A stretch of 64,000 nucleotides of DNA, taken from assembly GCA_003254905.1 (NCBI GenBank), contig QANU01057090.1:790101-854100 (forward strand), in the 5' to 3' direction. Positions within the stretch are counted from its first letter, which is position 1, and every line of letters begins with the position of its first letter. The notes under the pieces are model-generated. The model was not told where the DNA came from. It did not search any database and was given only the letters and a program-made list of their open reading frames with translations. Of the stretch, positions 21,582-35,955 are shown piece by piece. The DNA is from Nissolia schottii (taxonomy: Eukaryota > Streptophyta > Magnoliopsida > Fabales > Fabaceae). The position numbers were made by a program, and so were the translations under genes.

Positions 21582-24500
21582 ATGAGTACCGGCAAGGATG
21601 ATATAGAGGCTGGGCCCGCGACTCGTCGCTCTGGCGGCGGCGACACCGACGAGGGAGACTTGACGTTGAGTCCCTTTGATATTACCAGAACAAAGGATGC
21701 TTCCGTTCAACGCCTCAAGCGTTGGAGGGTATGTGCTTTTTCTCCTCCTTAACTTGTTATTGTTATTAATATAATTGTCTTTTTTTTTTTTTTTCTTTTC
21801 TTTCATTAAAGATTAATTCGTATGCGATGATACTAGTCCAATCTTATAATATGCTAGACTTTTGAAGTAGTAGGTCTCAGTGAGATGTGTTTGCTACATC
21901 AAAATTAAATCATTTTCGTTGTATCATTGATACTATTTGTCTATTTTTAAATTTGCACTCAATATGTGGGTGTGGCGTTCTGGAATTTGTCTCTACATGG
22001 TTAACGTGATCATGAGATGCTAAAAAATGGCTAAAAAGACTGATAGTCACAACTCATAAGTTCTGGCTAGTGATACTGGCGCTAATTAGAATTTTATTTC
22101 TTTATCTGGGTGAGGCAGTTCAGAGGTGTGGAATAGGTGGAATTTTCTTCCCCAACCATGCTAGTTGCATATCTCAAAAATAGTCACCAAAGAGTCACCT
22201 AATAGAGAAACAAACATTACATAACAAAAAAATAAACATTACATAGCAGATAAACAAACATTATCATAACAGAAAACAAATAATATTAAACAATGCGTGC
22301 ACGAGTAAACATGACTGTTCAGTGACAATGTTTGTTTTTCTGTTTTGTAGTAATATTAAACTCACGCGTGCACAGACACATAGAAATGTTCGATGACAAT
22401 GTTTATTTCTTTATTGTGTAATGTCTGTTTCTTTACTTTGTAATGTTTATTTTTCTGTTAGATGACTATTAAGTGACTATTTTTTAGGTGTACAAGTAAC
22501 AATTCTATTTCTTCCCCGTTAGCACAAGTCTTTACCAGTCAAGCATCTATCTATGCTCAATTTTATTTGCACACACAAAACAGTTCAACGTTAGTCACCA
22601 TTTGATGTCAAACCTAAGCTCTTTATCTGCAGTAGTAGGGTAGTACACAGGACAAGTTAATAGAACCTGTCTGTCAAGAATTCGTCATTGATTCTGAGGT
22701 CCACAAAATTAGTTTTTGAGGCCTGAGATTAAACTAGGTTCTTTTATAATTCTGCTTTTGTTTGTTTATGTTTTTTTTTAATTATAAAGTTATAAAGACT
22801 GATAAAATGAACAAGGACCTATCTGCTCTAACATGATGGCCCAAACATTTTGAGCCATCACACAAGACTCTCAACATTTTGACAACCCAACATGGAGAAA
22901 CCTGGAGTAACATGATAGAAACTTCACCTAGTTTGGGATCTCCGGTACTATTTATAACAACCTGGGATTTCTCAGTATCTTCCGAAACACTGTATTCCAA
23001 GACTAACTTTGCTTTACCAAAATTGGATCAACATCATAGGAAGTATTACATGGAATACATTTCTATGCTTGCAAAGAATATATATGAGGTGCTGTCAGGA
23101 CTAACAGCAACAGTCCAGGATTCTTTCGACAAACTAAAACGTTATTTCCAGTTCTTAATCTTTCCGGATAAGCTTGACAGTGAGGGGTTAAATTCAGCTG
23201 GTAAGTTTGGGAAAAGTGCGCATGAGGTTGACAGAAGATCAGCTTTGAGCCTTAGCCTTTGAATTGTGCCCTAACTCCAGTGATGCTTCGTAGCAGAAAT
23301 ACTTCGAGTGAGGAATTTTGTTGCAATCATTCTGTTTTTTCTCAACAACCATTGAGCCATAGAGAAGGCAGGGAAGGAGGACAGATTCCCCTAACTGTTT
23401 TAACTAAGTTGTGGTTGAAGATGAATTGAACACCCAACTCATTGTTGAATGGGTAGTAATGAGAACACACCAATTAGGAGGCTCCAGTGAGATAAAACCA
23501 TATGTTTCTTCTTGTACAGGACATGAAAGGATAACGTGCTTGTCTTTTTAACTTCATCTATCTATAGTGGGGGCAAGTTAGATCCAGTTTCTGCGAAAAT
23601 TTGGTTTATTCTACTTTTGATCTGAATATCATTTAATGTCTTTGCAAAATTCCATTAAAAACAAGGGAAAATTAATTGAGTGGACACTGGGGGATTCTTG
23701 AGTTTGGGTTTCCAGATTTGGGATTCACTTATGGCTAATGAATTCGAATTCTTAAAGAGAGATGGGTTACCAGGTCTTCTATATTTGATTGTTACAAAAT
23801 ATATATGGATATAGCTAGTTTCTAATGGGACAAAACTTGGAGGGTTGATGCTATTAACGGTTGCCAAAAAAAGAAGCAAGAATGGAATTGAGACTAGGTT
23901 ATAAATATGAACAGTAATGGGAACACTAGCAGAGAAAAGAAGAATAGCACAAAACTTTGCTCTCAAGGCTTCAATGTCAAATCTCAATTCTCCCCTGCCA
24001 ACTTTGAATTACTCTGTAATGAGATACTTTTGAAGTTAAATTTTTTCCTATTACTGGAAGTAAACAAATCCTTAACTACTTGTTTCCTATATTACTTGAA
24101 GAAGTTTAAAATTCTCACATGGCCAAAAGTTTTAAGTTATGACAAGAAACTAGGCTAAAAGTTTCAAGTTGTGACAAGAAGCTAAGTACTAATACCAAAT
24201 TACGAGTTTGTTCCCAGTAGAGACTTAACAATTGCCATTTTTATGTCAGTTTGAAGTTATCACTTCTCGGAAATTGCAATATGCCCCCACAGGCATATTT
24301 GGACGTTACCGGAGAAAATATAATACTTCAGTTTCCAAAATTGGCCAATGCACTGTCGGACATTATGCCACCTTCATTTATTATTTCAGCAATATTAGTG
24401 TTGCTTTATAATTATAATATTTATTGTATTAATATCAATAGTTAGTTCTGTTGGATTATTCTGCTTGCCATTTTGAGGCTCTGTGTATTTATTTTTGTTA

Positions 24501-26695
24501 TTTGGAAGTTAGTGTTTTGTTCAATGACTAGACAAGAAACTCCTTTTGTCTTTTCAGCAAGCAGCACTTGTGCTTAATGCTTCTCGTCGATTTCGTTACA
24601 CCTTGGACTTGAAGAAAGAAGAAGAAAGGGAGCAAGTATTGAGAAAGATTAGAGCGCACACACAAGCCATTAGAGTATGGTGCCTTCAGTTGGTTTTCTT
24701 TATTATTGCTCATCTTATTCGTGTTAAGTTCACTAATTAGTTATTTTCCCTATTAGGCAGCATATCTGTTCAAAGCCGCTGGGGAGAAAGAGAAAGTGAA
24801 TGGTGAGTCATTGAATTTTTCTCACTACTATTTGTGTCTAAATTGTCTGTATACTAGTAACTAACTGGTTCTCCTTTTTTTCTAACTACTGCTGCCTCCT
24901 GATTTGTAAGAAGTGCCTTTTCATTACATTGATACATGATAACAGTGTTTGTACTATCTTACTCCTCATCTGTTGTGAGGATATATGCAGTTATCATTTG
25001 TGATCTTGTTGTACATACACATTTTATTTCTTTCTTGCACGAAGTGGTTAAGTTGAAACTTGAAAATGCTTTGGTGTCAAGTGTAGACACTATTTCCAAT
25101 GTTGATGATTAATGCTTTTGAACTGTTAGGATTAGAAAGCGTAGAACTTCCAAGCTCCACTGGAGAATTTCAAATTGGACAAGAGCTACTTTCTTCAATT
25201 GCAAGGGATCATAATCTTTCTGCTCTGCAGGAACGTGGAGGAGTAAGTTTGCCAATAATAATTTTTTTTACTTGCCAATCCTATTGATTAGTGTCATAAA
25301 TATTCATGTGATTCTTCTGAATCACTTTTTAAGGTTGCAGGGCTAGCAAATTTGTTGAAAACCAATTTAGAGAAGGGGATTCAAGGTGATGACGCTGACT
25401 TGTTAAAACGGAGGAACGCCTTTAGTTCCAACAACTATCCTCGAAAGAAGGGAAGAAGTTTCTTGGTAAAGTTTGGTGCACTCTAATCATTGGATGGTCC
25501 CCCCCCCTCTTTTTCTCTCTCTGGTCCCTTTTGTACTGACGTCTTGGTTTTTGCTGTGTCACAGATGTTTTTGTGGGATGCTTGCAAGGATCTGACCTTG
25601 ATTATTTTAATGGTAGCTGCTGCAGCTTCATTAGCGCTGGGGATAAAATCTGAGGTGAGATTGCACCAGAGTTATAATGCAGCTCTTTGTTCTTCTATTG
25701 CACAAAAAATGTAAATCCTGTTAGGTATCCATCTCTGTATCGGTCTACTTAATGGAGACGGTGTACTTGTCTCATCTGACATACAGATATTCATCTCGTA
25801 AACTTGCACAGATCTTTACTCACCTCTGCTGGTCTTTACATACTGCTTTTGATTTCCAACTCAGTTGTGCAGAGGTTAAAGGGAACTTGTCGAGCTTCTT
25901 ATCTTTTATGCTATCATATTGTCCTTTTTTGAAGTAATTGTTCCTTCTTGGTATTCTTGGATTTTGCTGGTTGAAATGAATACTTGATAACTTTCCTTCC
26001 TTTCTGTTCAATCCTCATAGACAGTTACTGTAGAACCCTTTAGTTAGTTTGGTGGCTTTCAGTAAACTGGTATCATGTATATACCAGGCTACAAGCACAA
26101 AAATATAACTATCCAGAGGTTGCATTCTTTTGACTGTTACCTTTTGTACTGACAATTCATTTAGTTGTCTTCTAGCATTCCTTATACTTTGTATTTTCAG
26201 TTTGTAAGGATTAGGAATATCTTTTAGTTAATGCTGAGAAATAGGCTTATCCAGTTCAGAATTAATTTTATGTTTCAGGGTATCAAGGAAGGATGGTATG
26301 ATGGTGGTAGCATTGCTTTTGCAGTTGTTCTTGTCATTGTTGTTACAGGTATTAATATTTTGTCTTTGTAAAGTTTATAATGCGTCAAAGCATTCAAAAG
26401 GGTTTTACGTTTCTGTTTCACAACTTGGTATTTGATATAACTTTGTCATATATTGTCAGGGTTATCACAATAGTTAGATATGTAATGATATTATCCTTAA
26501 AAGTGCACGTAACTCTCTTTTGTTTCTCCACCTCTTTTTGCAGCTATAAGTGATTACAAGCAGTCTCTTCAGTTTCAAGACCTAAATGAGGAGAAGAGAA
26601 ACATACATTTGGAGGTTTGCTTTTTTGGCTCAGCTATACTTCTTCATAACTATAATTATTATTATAATTATAGTTATAATATTTTTTAGCATGCT

Positions 26696-26736
<41 letters not shown>

Positions 26737-29700
26737 CATTTTATATTGATTGTGCATGAGAAGGTTATTAGAGGTGGTAGAAGAGTTGTGATCTCGATAT
26801 ATGATATTGTTGTCGGTGATGTTATACCCCTTAATATTGGTAACCAGGTACATGAGTTTATCTTCTGTCATTTGTGGATTTCTTTCTTGCTGGATAGTTG
26901 CTTTTCCTTTTTGTTATTTAGTTCATACCTGATCTTCACTAGGTCCCTGCTGATGGAATTTTAATCACCGGCCACTCTCTTGCAATTGATGAATCTAGTA
27001 TGACTGGGGAGAGCAATATTGTAAGTTTATATCTATCATGTGGTGAATAAGAAGAATTACTGCTATTATTTCCTGAGTTTGATAACAGTTTTTCCTTTTT
27101 TTTCAGGTTGATAAGAATTCTAAGAACCCTTTTCTGATATCTGGGTGTAAAGTTGCAGATGGCAGTGGCATTATGCTGGTAATTTTTTATTTTCTTTTCC
27201 CATATTTTTAATTGTACAGAGACCTGATCAAAATCAAGCAGTTTTAAAACAGATGTCGGTGCATCTAATTGCTTGATGGTTGAGATTATCTTTAGGACAT
27301 AAAAACTATGCATGTCAGTGGAAGTTTTTCATAATTGGATACATAAGGATATTGTTCATTCTTTATGGAAAACCTACTTTGAAACAATTTTGATTATTCA
27401 CTCATTCAGTGCATGCTGTTCAGGATGGGGTGTTATTCCTAAATTGATTTTTGAAACAACTAAGGCAGAGAGAAATTGGAGTGGTAAACATGTGGATTAA
27501 ATTGAACTGAGCTTCTTTCTGTAATTCAATATATTAAATTGATTATATTTATTCTTGGATTTAGTCCACCCGTTTTATTGATTAAACAGATCTTTTGCCA
27601 ATTTTTCTTTTTTTGGCTGCTTTCTTTACTCAGGTAACCGCTGTAGGTATTAATACTGAATGGGGGCTTCTAATGGCTAACATTTCAGAAGACACTGGTG
27701 AAGAAACACCTTTGCAGGTCCCCTTTGTTACATGTCATTTCTTTTACGTTCTTTCTGCTTATGGTATGTTTACCTATATAAGTTCTCAATATAGGTACGC
27801 TTAAATGGTGTTGCCACCTTCATTGGTATAGTTGGGCTCTCTGTGGCTGCCATTGTTCTGATTGTGCTACTGGCCAGGTTGCCATCTCTGTGATTCAATA
27901 TTATCTTTCATGTTAAATTGTAAATGACCTGCTTCAACTTTGCCCTTCTTCAAATAGTGCATTGTGGTATTGATTTTGTACTTATTGTGATTTCGATTAT
28001 GTCAATGAACCTACTTAAAATTTTAACATATGGCTTGTTATCCCCTATAGTTTTTGGTTTGTCAAATTTGAAATCATCTGGTAATTTTCTGTTTGCTTAA
28101 AGTTTAGGCGGGTTACTTGCCAAAAAAGAAACTCTATGGAGATATTTTCCTTACATTGAAGCTTTAAGAGGATTATTGACTTGAATGTTGAAACTTGAAA
28201 CTAAAACATCAAGACTATTTGCCAAAGGCTCGAAGTTTAAGTTGGTACTGTTGCAATTTAACCCAAGTTTTTATTGTGCATGTCTCTGAAATGTCAATTT
28301 CTACGCACAGATATTTCTCTGGGCATACTACAAACCCAGATGGAAGTATTCAATTTAAAGCGGGCAAGACTAAACTTAGTACTGCGATTGATGGAGCAAT
28401 TAAGATAGTCACTGTCGCGGTACGTACACTGATGAGTACTGAACTACCAGAACCTGCTTACATGATCCATTCAGACACTTGTGTGTTGTGTCAATATTCA
28501 TAAACTTCTTTCCGTTTTGAAACTAATATATATGTGGTGATTTTAAGTTTGGAACTCACTGAATATGCAGGTCACCATTGTAGTGGTTGCAGTACCTGAA
28601 GGGCTCCCTTTAGCAGTCACCTTAACGTAAATCTGCTAATTTTTATCTGAATTTCTGTTTTAAAATTTTTCCCTTTTTTACCGAGTCTTCATGGATTTTT
28701 TAGTGTACCATTTGTAGGATTTATTTAATGTTTATTTTCATGTTTTACATACTCTCGATTGGTGCTTGCACATTTTGGATAACTTTTTCATTGTTCCTTT
28801 ACTTTAATATGATTTGTACATTTAATCTCTTAATTCTTTTAGTGGCTGTACATTGACTTAAAAATTAAGTGACCCCAATATTGGTCCAATGTAGAATCTA
28901 AGACGCTGTGTTTCATGTGCCATTTTTTATTGTATGATTATGTTTTCTCTCAATTTTTTTGTATCATTGTATGATGAAACCATTGTCTGTATCCATATTA
29001 GATTGTTTGTATGCTCTTTGAAATCTATGGTTTATTGGTATAGTTATTCTCTCATTTTCTAGAATCATATTTCTCTTAACACTTTTTCCATCAACTGTTT
29101 TGCAGACTCGCCTACTCTATGAGAAAAATGATGGCAGATAAAGCTCTGGTATGCGAATTGTTGTTTGTGTTCTCAATGGATTTTGATATATCTGATTCAG
29201 AACAGCTGTTTAATATAATACCTTGAATTGCAGGTGCGGAGGCTTTCTGCCTGTGAGACAATGGGCTCAGCCACAACCATTTGCAGTGATAAGACTGGGA
29301 CATTGACTATGAATCAGGTTGTTTTGCGATCAGTATTTAGACTTGATTTAGATTTATAGTATGTTATATAAAGTTTGGAGGGAGGGTGAGTCTTGGCCCA
29401 ATGATAAGGTGCCTTGTGAGTCGTGACTTGGAAGTCATAGCCTCACCAGTTCAGATCCTAAGAATAACCTCTTTGTGAGGGTAAGGTTTTTTACATTTAT
29501 TCTCTACAAACCCCATCAAGTGGGAGCCTGTGGACCATTCTTTTATACATAGATAAACTTGTTGGAGGGAACTTGCTGCAAATATTGTCATTTTTGTTGT
29601 GGCATGTTTGCTTCCTGGCTTGTGTTATGCAGGAAATCTTTCATCTTTTAAGATTTAGGAATTCAGTATTTCAACTAACCTATCGCTGCCATATCTTATA

Positions 29701-32700
29701 ACGTCCTGATTCAATTAACCTACATAACATTGTCTGTATGTTGATCGATAACTTCATTTTGTGTGAATATTTTGAGGAAGAAGCGCATTTATGTTGACAT
29801 TGATGGAGACAATTGTGTGTCCAGCAGATTTTAATTTTGCCTAATCTTTTTGAAACAGATGACTGTGGTTGAGGCTTACATCGGCAGGAAGAAGATTGTT
29901 CCTCCTCACAAGAAGTCAGAGCTCTCTCCTATGCTCTGCTCTTTGCTGATTGAAGGAGTTTCCCAAAACACTAATGGCAGTGTTTATGTACATGAGGTAT
30001 GCAAGAAATTTTTTTGTTCACTTTTTTTTTTAAACATCCTACAATAACCTCCTATTTGAGTGATTCAACTACTTTATGCATGATTTTTTTTACAGGGTGG
30101 TAACGATGTTGACGTTTCTGGATCACCAACAGAAAAGGCAATTTTGTGCTGGGGTGTTCAGGTATGTTTTGAAACTTAGAAATTATCCCCTTTTTTTTTA
30201 AGGTTCTCTCTGCCTTAATACTGGTTATGACTGTTATATCAAATATCAGCTTGGGATGAATTTTGAGGCTGCTAGATCGGAATCATCAATTCTTCACGTC
30301 TTTCCATTCAATTCAGATAAAAAACGAGGCGGGGTTGCAATACAGACGGTAGTATCCTTTTGGCATTTTAACTCAAATATGTTAAATTCTTTCTTCTGTT
30401 CTAAACTAACTGATGTGTTATTAGGCAGCTGATATATTACATAGAGATGTCCTATATCTTGTTTATCATTGAAAGCATTATTGCTAATAGTTTTAAGCTT
30501 CTCTGCAGCCTGACTCTGAAATCCATATACATTGGAAAGGGGCTGCTGAGATAGTCCTAAGCTGCTGTACGGCGTATATTGATACAAATGACCAGTTGGT
30601 GGAGATGAATGAAGAGAAGGTTTGAGAACATAGTTACATATTGAGATCAATAATTAAATAATGGCATTTCAAATTCTTTCCTGTGTGGAAATCGTATCAG
30701 ATTATATCTTTTTAAGAATTTTCACTGATTTGCTTTCCCATTTTGCATTATCTTTTCCCTATCTTTAGTATATTTATAACTTATAAGAATTTTCACTAAT
30801 TTGTTTTCCTACTTTGCCTCCTTTTTTTGATATGTTGTCTTTTTGGATAGCATTTAACACTAACTTGTTTTTGCATTCATACAGATGAACCATTTTAGAA
30901 AAGTTATTGAAGATATGGCCGCTGATAGTCTACGTTGTGTTGCCATTGCATATAGATTATATGAAATGGAGAAAGTTCCAACTAGTGAAGAACTTGCTCA
31001 CTGGTCATTACCAGAGGATGATCTTATTTTACTGGCTATTGTTGGTCTGAAGGTATGTATTTCCTCTAGAAATAAGAGTTACATTTTCATCCATTATATT
31101 ATCCATATTATAATGTCCTGATTGTGTTCTTTTCTTGTCTGATACACTCGTGGCTTTCTTCCTCTAACTTTGTGTTGAAGCTCCTTAGCACTATTGTTTA
31201 TATTTTGCCCATTCATCATTCTTTGGAATGTCTTGTGTAGAGTCTATAATCTTTCTTCAATGGTTCATTCGTTGAATGTACTTGGGAACTGGGAGGCAGC
31301 ATGGAATTTTTTATATTGTTTGTTTTAGCCTGTCCTTACTTTTTTACATTGAAAATTTTCTACCTGTAATGTACTAGAGGGTTGTGTATCTTTAAATTTC
31401 CACTTGTTAATTTCTACCGTTTCAGCATGTTCTTATTATTCATCTTATATTGATTATGCTTTGAAATGTAGGATCCTTGTCGACCTGGTGTCAAAGATGC
31501 GGTGCAGCTTTGCCAGAAAGCTGGAGTTAAGGTATTTAGTACATACCTTTGATGTTGAAAGTTAATTTGTCTTGTTAAGATACTTCTTTTCAATGATGTC
31601 TCACTGACATATTAGATCGTTGATACATGTATAACACACCCAAAAATGTTATGTGTACACCCAATTTTATACACCCATACATACACCATTCAAATTAGGT
31701 AATTAATGATTATTAAACTTATACAATACAGTTTCCTAAAATAGAGCACAAACTTAAAGGCGTTAAACCACAAACATTACAGGCGTTAAAACACAAACTT
31801 TATTTGGACTACACTACAAACATATAGTTCTGAGTTATATACAATCTGAACTTTATTTAAAAATGCACATACATTCTAAATAGTAATGCACAAATTTTAT
31901 ACATATGAATGCACAAACATTACAAAATTATCAGTGTTTTACAATCTGAACTTTATTTAAAAAAATACACAAACATTATACGTAATAATGCACAAACTTT
32001 ATTCCCAACTTATAGATATTCTCAACTATATTTAATTAAGTGCACAAACATTACAGACGTTAAAACACAAACTTTATGTATATAAGTACGAGGTGTATGA
32101 ATGGTGTATATTTTTTATTGTACATGTAGCAGGACTCTAACACACCTTTACACACACATGGAAAGAGAGAGATAGAATCAAGTATAAATGGGTTAGAACT
32201 AGTTACTATTTTCCTTATAGAAGGTAATTCTTGAGAAACGGAGGCGTTTGACGCACTAACTATTAGAAATAAAAAGAGTGGATTTGAGATTCCGATGAGG
32301 ACCTTGCACCATTTCCATGAAATAAATTTTTTTTTCCCTGAACATTGTGTCATTGATTTTGTGATGCCCTGAAGATTGCAACGATAAATGTATCTATTAT
32401 TAGCTTCATCAGATCTTCCAATATCCTGGTGACACTGAGTATTATTTAGGTTAAAAAATGGAATGGGCTTGCATATACAGTTTTTTATACATGAACATTG
32501 TTGATTTGTTTGGTTTGGATGTTTTTAATCGTAGGTAAAAATGGTCACCGGTGACAATGTTAAAACTGCAAAAGCAATTGCTACGGCATGTGGAATACTT
32601 GATCCATCGGCCAATGCTAGGGAGCCAATCATCATTGAAGGAAAAACATTCCGTGCCATGTCAGATGAACGAAGAGAAGAAATTGTTGAAAGCATATCGG

Positions 32701-35700
32701 TATAATCTCACTACCATAATAGTTGTTTTCTTGTGCTCATATTGTGATGTAGCTCTTCAGCAAATGAGATTGGATGCCAATGCTGTGTAATAGGTTATGG
32801 GACGATCATCTCCAAATGACAAGCTTTTGCTTGTGCAAGCATTGAGGAGGAAGGGGCATGTTGTAGCTGTAACTGGGGATGGAACTAATGATGCTCCTGC
32901 ACTTCATGAGGTTTGCAAAGAATTTTCTTTTGTGTTTTTGGGCTTGTGCTTTATTTTTATTTTGAGTACACGTTATGAAGATGACAATTATTCTAATGGT
33001 ACACAAGGAGACTCACTGATGCCTACATTGTTATTCCTACTCTATTTTATAATATCTTCTATTGTATTTTCCATATGATGTTATTGTATAACAAGTCCTT
33101 ATATGGACTAATGATTCTATTTCCTAATTTTTAAGTTTGAATCTATTACTATGAGGCTCATTTTTTATTGTCAAATTATGTAAAACTAGTTTTTATTTTC
33201 TTGGTTATTTTCACAATTCTTTACTTTTTTGTGCTCAGGCTGATATAGGTCTTGCAATGGGCATTCAAGGAACAGAAGTTGCTAAAGAGAGCTCTGATAT
33301 CATCATTTTGGATGACAATTTTGCTTCAGTTGTAAAGGTTAGCTCACATTCCTTATTTTGTGGATTTTGAACTGCTTCTGTTTAGTGATGCTTGTTTAAT
33401 GTTGACCTCTTTAAGAACTGTTTCTGGCAGCATTACTTTAAATGCAGAATTATAAGTTTTTGAATACTGTTTCATTAGAGTTTTATAGAATTGAGATGCA
33501 TGGCATAGCTTGATATATTTATTGTAAGTTGATAAACTGATATTTGAAGCATAACTAGTGTTGCTTTCTATTTGCTCCAACAATGCAGGTTGTCAGGTGG
33601 GGGCGGTCTGTGTTTGCAAATATTCAGAAATTTATCCAGTTTCAGCTTACAGTCAATATAGCAGCTCTTGTTATAAATGTTGTTGCAGCATTTTCCTCTG
33701 GTGACGTACCGCTAAATACAGTACAGGTTTGCTCTTAGTCTGTCTCTCTGTCACTGGTTTGTGTTCACTATTCAAAGGGCCGTCCTTATGAGTAATATCC
33801 TTTATTGCTTCTCTACAGCTTCTTTGGGTAAATCTTATCATGGACACTCTTGGAGCTCTAGCCTTGGCAACTGAACCACCAACTGATCACCTGATGGATC
33901 GTCCTCCGATGGGTCGAAGGTGTTTTTTTTTAATCTTTTTTGTTTTGTTTTTTGCGGTATTGGTATTTTGGATCATGACTTCTGTTTGGTATGTTATTTT
34001 AGTGTTTCATGGTACTTTAAAAATTAAAAGAATGGTTTATATTATTAAAAAAAAACGAAGGATAAATTAGACGAATGGTAAGCAATAGGGAAAGCCTATT
34101 ATTTTATGTTTCTTTTTTGGTAAGTGAGCTTTTAGGGGAGGGGTGGTTACCTCATTTCAAGGTTGGGGCATATCACAAGCCTTAGCAAGAGCTCGTTAGT
34201 CATTTACACACGACTTTTATGCTTTACATGTTATGAAAGCTGATAAATGATAATATCTTGTTTTCTTTTCAGAGAACCTCTCATATCAAATATTATGTGG
34301 AGGAATCTGATGATACAGGTGAATGTTATTTCTCATTAATTAGTGCCCCTGTTGTCATTTAGTTGGCAGGGATTTATTTTTAAGTTGGCTAAGCGACAGA
34401 TGAACTAACTACTGAATGTTAACTATAATGTCTTGCTTTTTATCCCACATTATTATGCCCTCTATAACTAAATGTCCGCAATGGTTGGAACTTTTCAGGC
34501 AATTTACCAAGTTTCTGTCTTGCTTATACTCAATTTCCGAGGAACGTCCTTGTTGAATTTGAAGCACAAGCCCAATGACTATGCAATCAAAGTGAAGGAC
34601 ACTATGATATTTAATGCATTTGTTCTTTGTCAAGTAAGTATTTATTGTTATCAACCAACTCCTTCAAAACTTTACGTTATTAGGCAGAGCTACATGAAGG
34701 GTTTTAATTTTTATATCTAACACGCCCCTCTAGCCACGGGGGTGTAGACAAGGCAGATGTCTAATATTAAATATTGGGGATAAAAATCAAATTAAGAAAA
34801 TCATAAAAAATATTATAATAATGAAAATAGTAGAAATATATAAATTTTAGTTATAAATTAAGCTTTTTTTTTTTGAAGTTAGAATTTTTAAATAGAAAAT
34901 TTTCCATTCAAAATCAAAGTATGAATTAATTAATTGAGGGAAGTTACCACGTCTTTAAATTTGAAAATTATTGTTTTCTTCATTTTCTATTGTAGTAGTT
35001 TACTGCAAATTTCTTTGGGAAACCAACTAGTTCAAAATATAGTTTATACTGAGAAAGAGGGTCCAGAAGTAATTCTATTCACAAAAGAATTTGGATGGCT
35101 TCCCGCTGCTCTAGTGGAGTAGCTCCATTGTTGCTTGATTGTGACCCCATAATGTTCCTGGGTTTTCCTTGTCCTCACCATGATAAGCATGGATGTTGTT
35201 TTCTTCCTTTCCCGTTTTTCATTAATCCTTTTGATGCCAGAAAAAGGTTGTAGAGGATACCTCAATGATGGTTATATTCGTAGCCACCTGTTTTTCCCCC
35301 TCTGATTCTCATTTAAATGATGAGAAAGAAAATGTGCTTCCAAATCTGCAGGTCTTCAATGAATTCAATGCTCGAAAGCCGGACGAATTCAACATATTCA
35401 AGGGTGTTACAAGAAACTATCTCTTTATGGGGATAGTGGGATTAACTGTTGTGCTTCAGGTCAGTGTTGTCCGAACTCCTCTCTGGATGTTTGGCCTTGT
35501 TTATGAAATCTTCTTTGACAAACAAACTTTATTACTGTTTTTCAGATCGTCATCATTGAATATCTCGGAAAGTTCACTAAAACAGTCAAGCTTAATTGGC
35601 AACAATGGCTCATTTCTGTCGTTATTGGATTTGTCAGGTCAGTGGGTAATCATACCTGCTTGAATGCACAGTTATCTCCGCTCTTTGCATGATATTCTCT

Positions 35701-35955
35701 TCAATAAGTTTCTGGTGGAGATTTTGATTGTTTTTAACTGTTGCTTGTACAACATGAAAGATATTAATGCACTAATAATGGTAACTGAGAAGAAAGGCTT
35801 GCCTTATGCACGCATCCTAACGGTATTTTTTACCTTACTTCTCTTTCCCCATTACTCTCAGCTGGCCTCTTGCAGCGGTCGGGAAACTGTTGCCAGTACC
35901 GGGGACTCCCATCAGTAACCCCATAAGAAGATGTCTTGGTCAGCCAGGAGTATGA
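21582..35955 (+). CDS. ACA10: Autoinhibited plasma-membrane-type Ca2+-ATPase (ACA8/ACA10 group)
   Basis: P-type IIB pump exporting Ca2+ at the cost of ATP. The 33 coding exons join in frame to 1071 aa, the usual length of Arabidopsis ACA8-10: 21582-21728, 24558-24674, 24757-24802, 25130-25242, 25334-25465, 25565-25654, 26279-26348, 26544-26614, 26764-26847, 26943-27020, 27107-27178, 27634-27717, 27795-27877, 28311-28419, 28571-28626, 29106-29148, 29234-29317, 29859-29996, 30096-30161, 30250-30348, 30509-30619, 30885-31052, 31472-31531, 32535-32699, 32794-32910, 33239-33337, 33589-33726, 33819-33919, 34273-34318, 34499-34633, 35352-35459, 35546-35637, 35862-35955. The N terminus carries the calmodulin-binding autoinhibitory helix ([20 protein letters not shown], residues about 47-66). 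Catalytic motifs: TGES at 311, PEGLP at 441, DKTGTLT with phospho-Asp about 484, KGAAE at 604, TGDGTNDAP at 789. All are intact. Introns hold several small elements. ACA8 is the alternative assignment. Confidence 0.96.
22176..22484. mobile_element. Inverted-repeat element in intron 1 of the Ca2+-ATPase gene
   Basis: AAAAATAGTCAC (22176-22187) and its exact complement GTGACTATTTTT (22473-22484) bound two arms. The arms are rich in AACAAACATTACATA on the left and TGTAATGTTTATTT on the right, meeting at GCGTGCAC/GCGTGCAC near 22297 and 22362. It is a small foldback or MITE-like element without an ORF. Target duplication not identified. Confidence 0.65.
26700..26731. repeat. (TA)n microsatellite just upstream of Ca2+-ATPase exon 9
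   Basis: About 16 TA units end roughly 32 bases before the exon 9 acceptor (26763). The normal polypyrimidine tract is replaced by AT-rich DNA. Confidence 0.95.
29384..29561 (+). mobile_element. tRNA-derived SINE in intron 17 of the Ca2+-ATPase gene
   Basis: GTCTTGGCCCAATGATAAGG resembles an A box and CAGTTCAGATCC, about 45 bases downstream, a B box of a Pol III promoter. The element is bounded by a 9-base direct repeat TTGGAGGGA at 29375-29383 and 29562-29570. Size, internal promoter and duplication fit a plant SINE. Confidence 0.7.
31648..32130. mobile_element. Small TIR element (MITE-like), copy B, in Ca2+-ATPase intron 23
   Basis: The left end (GTGTACACCCAATTTTATAC then ACCCATACATACACC) pairs with the complement of the right end (TACATGTACAATAAAAAATA then TACACCATTCATACACC). 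Inside are ACAAACATTACAG and GCACAAACTTTATTC motifs. It is the same family as 2668-2885, about twice as long because the middle is expanded. It sits in the 1-kb intron between exons 23 and 24. Confidence 0.6.
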
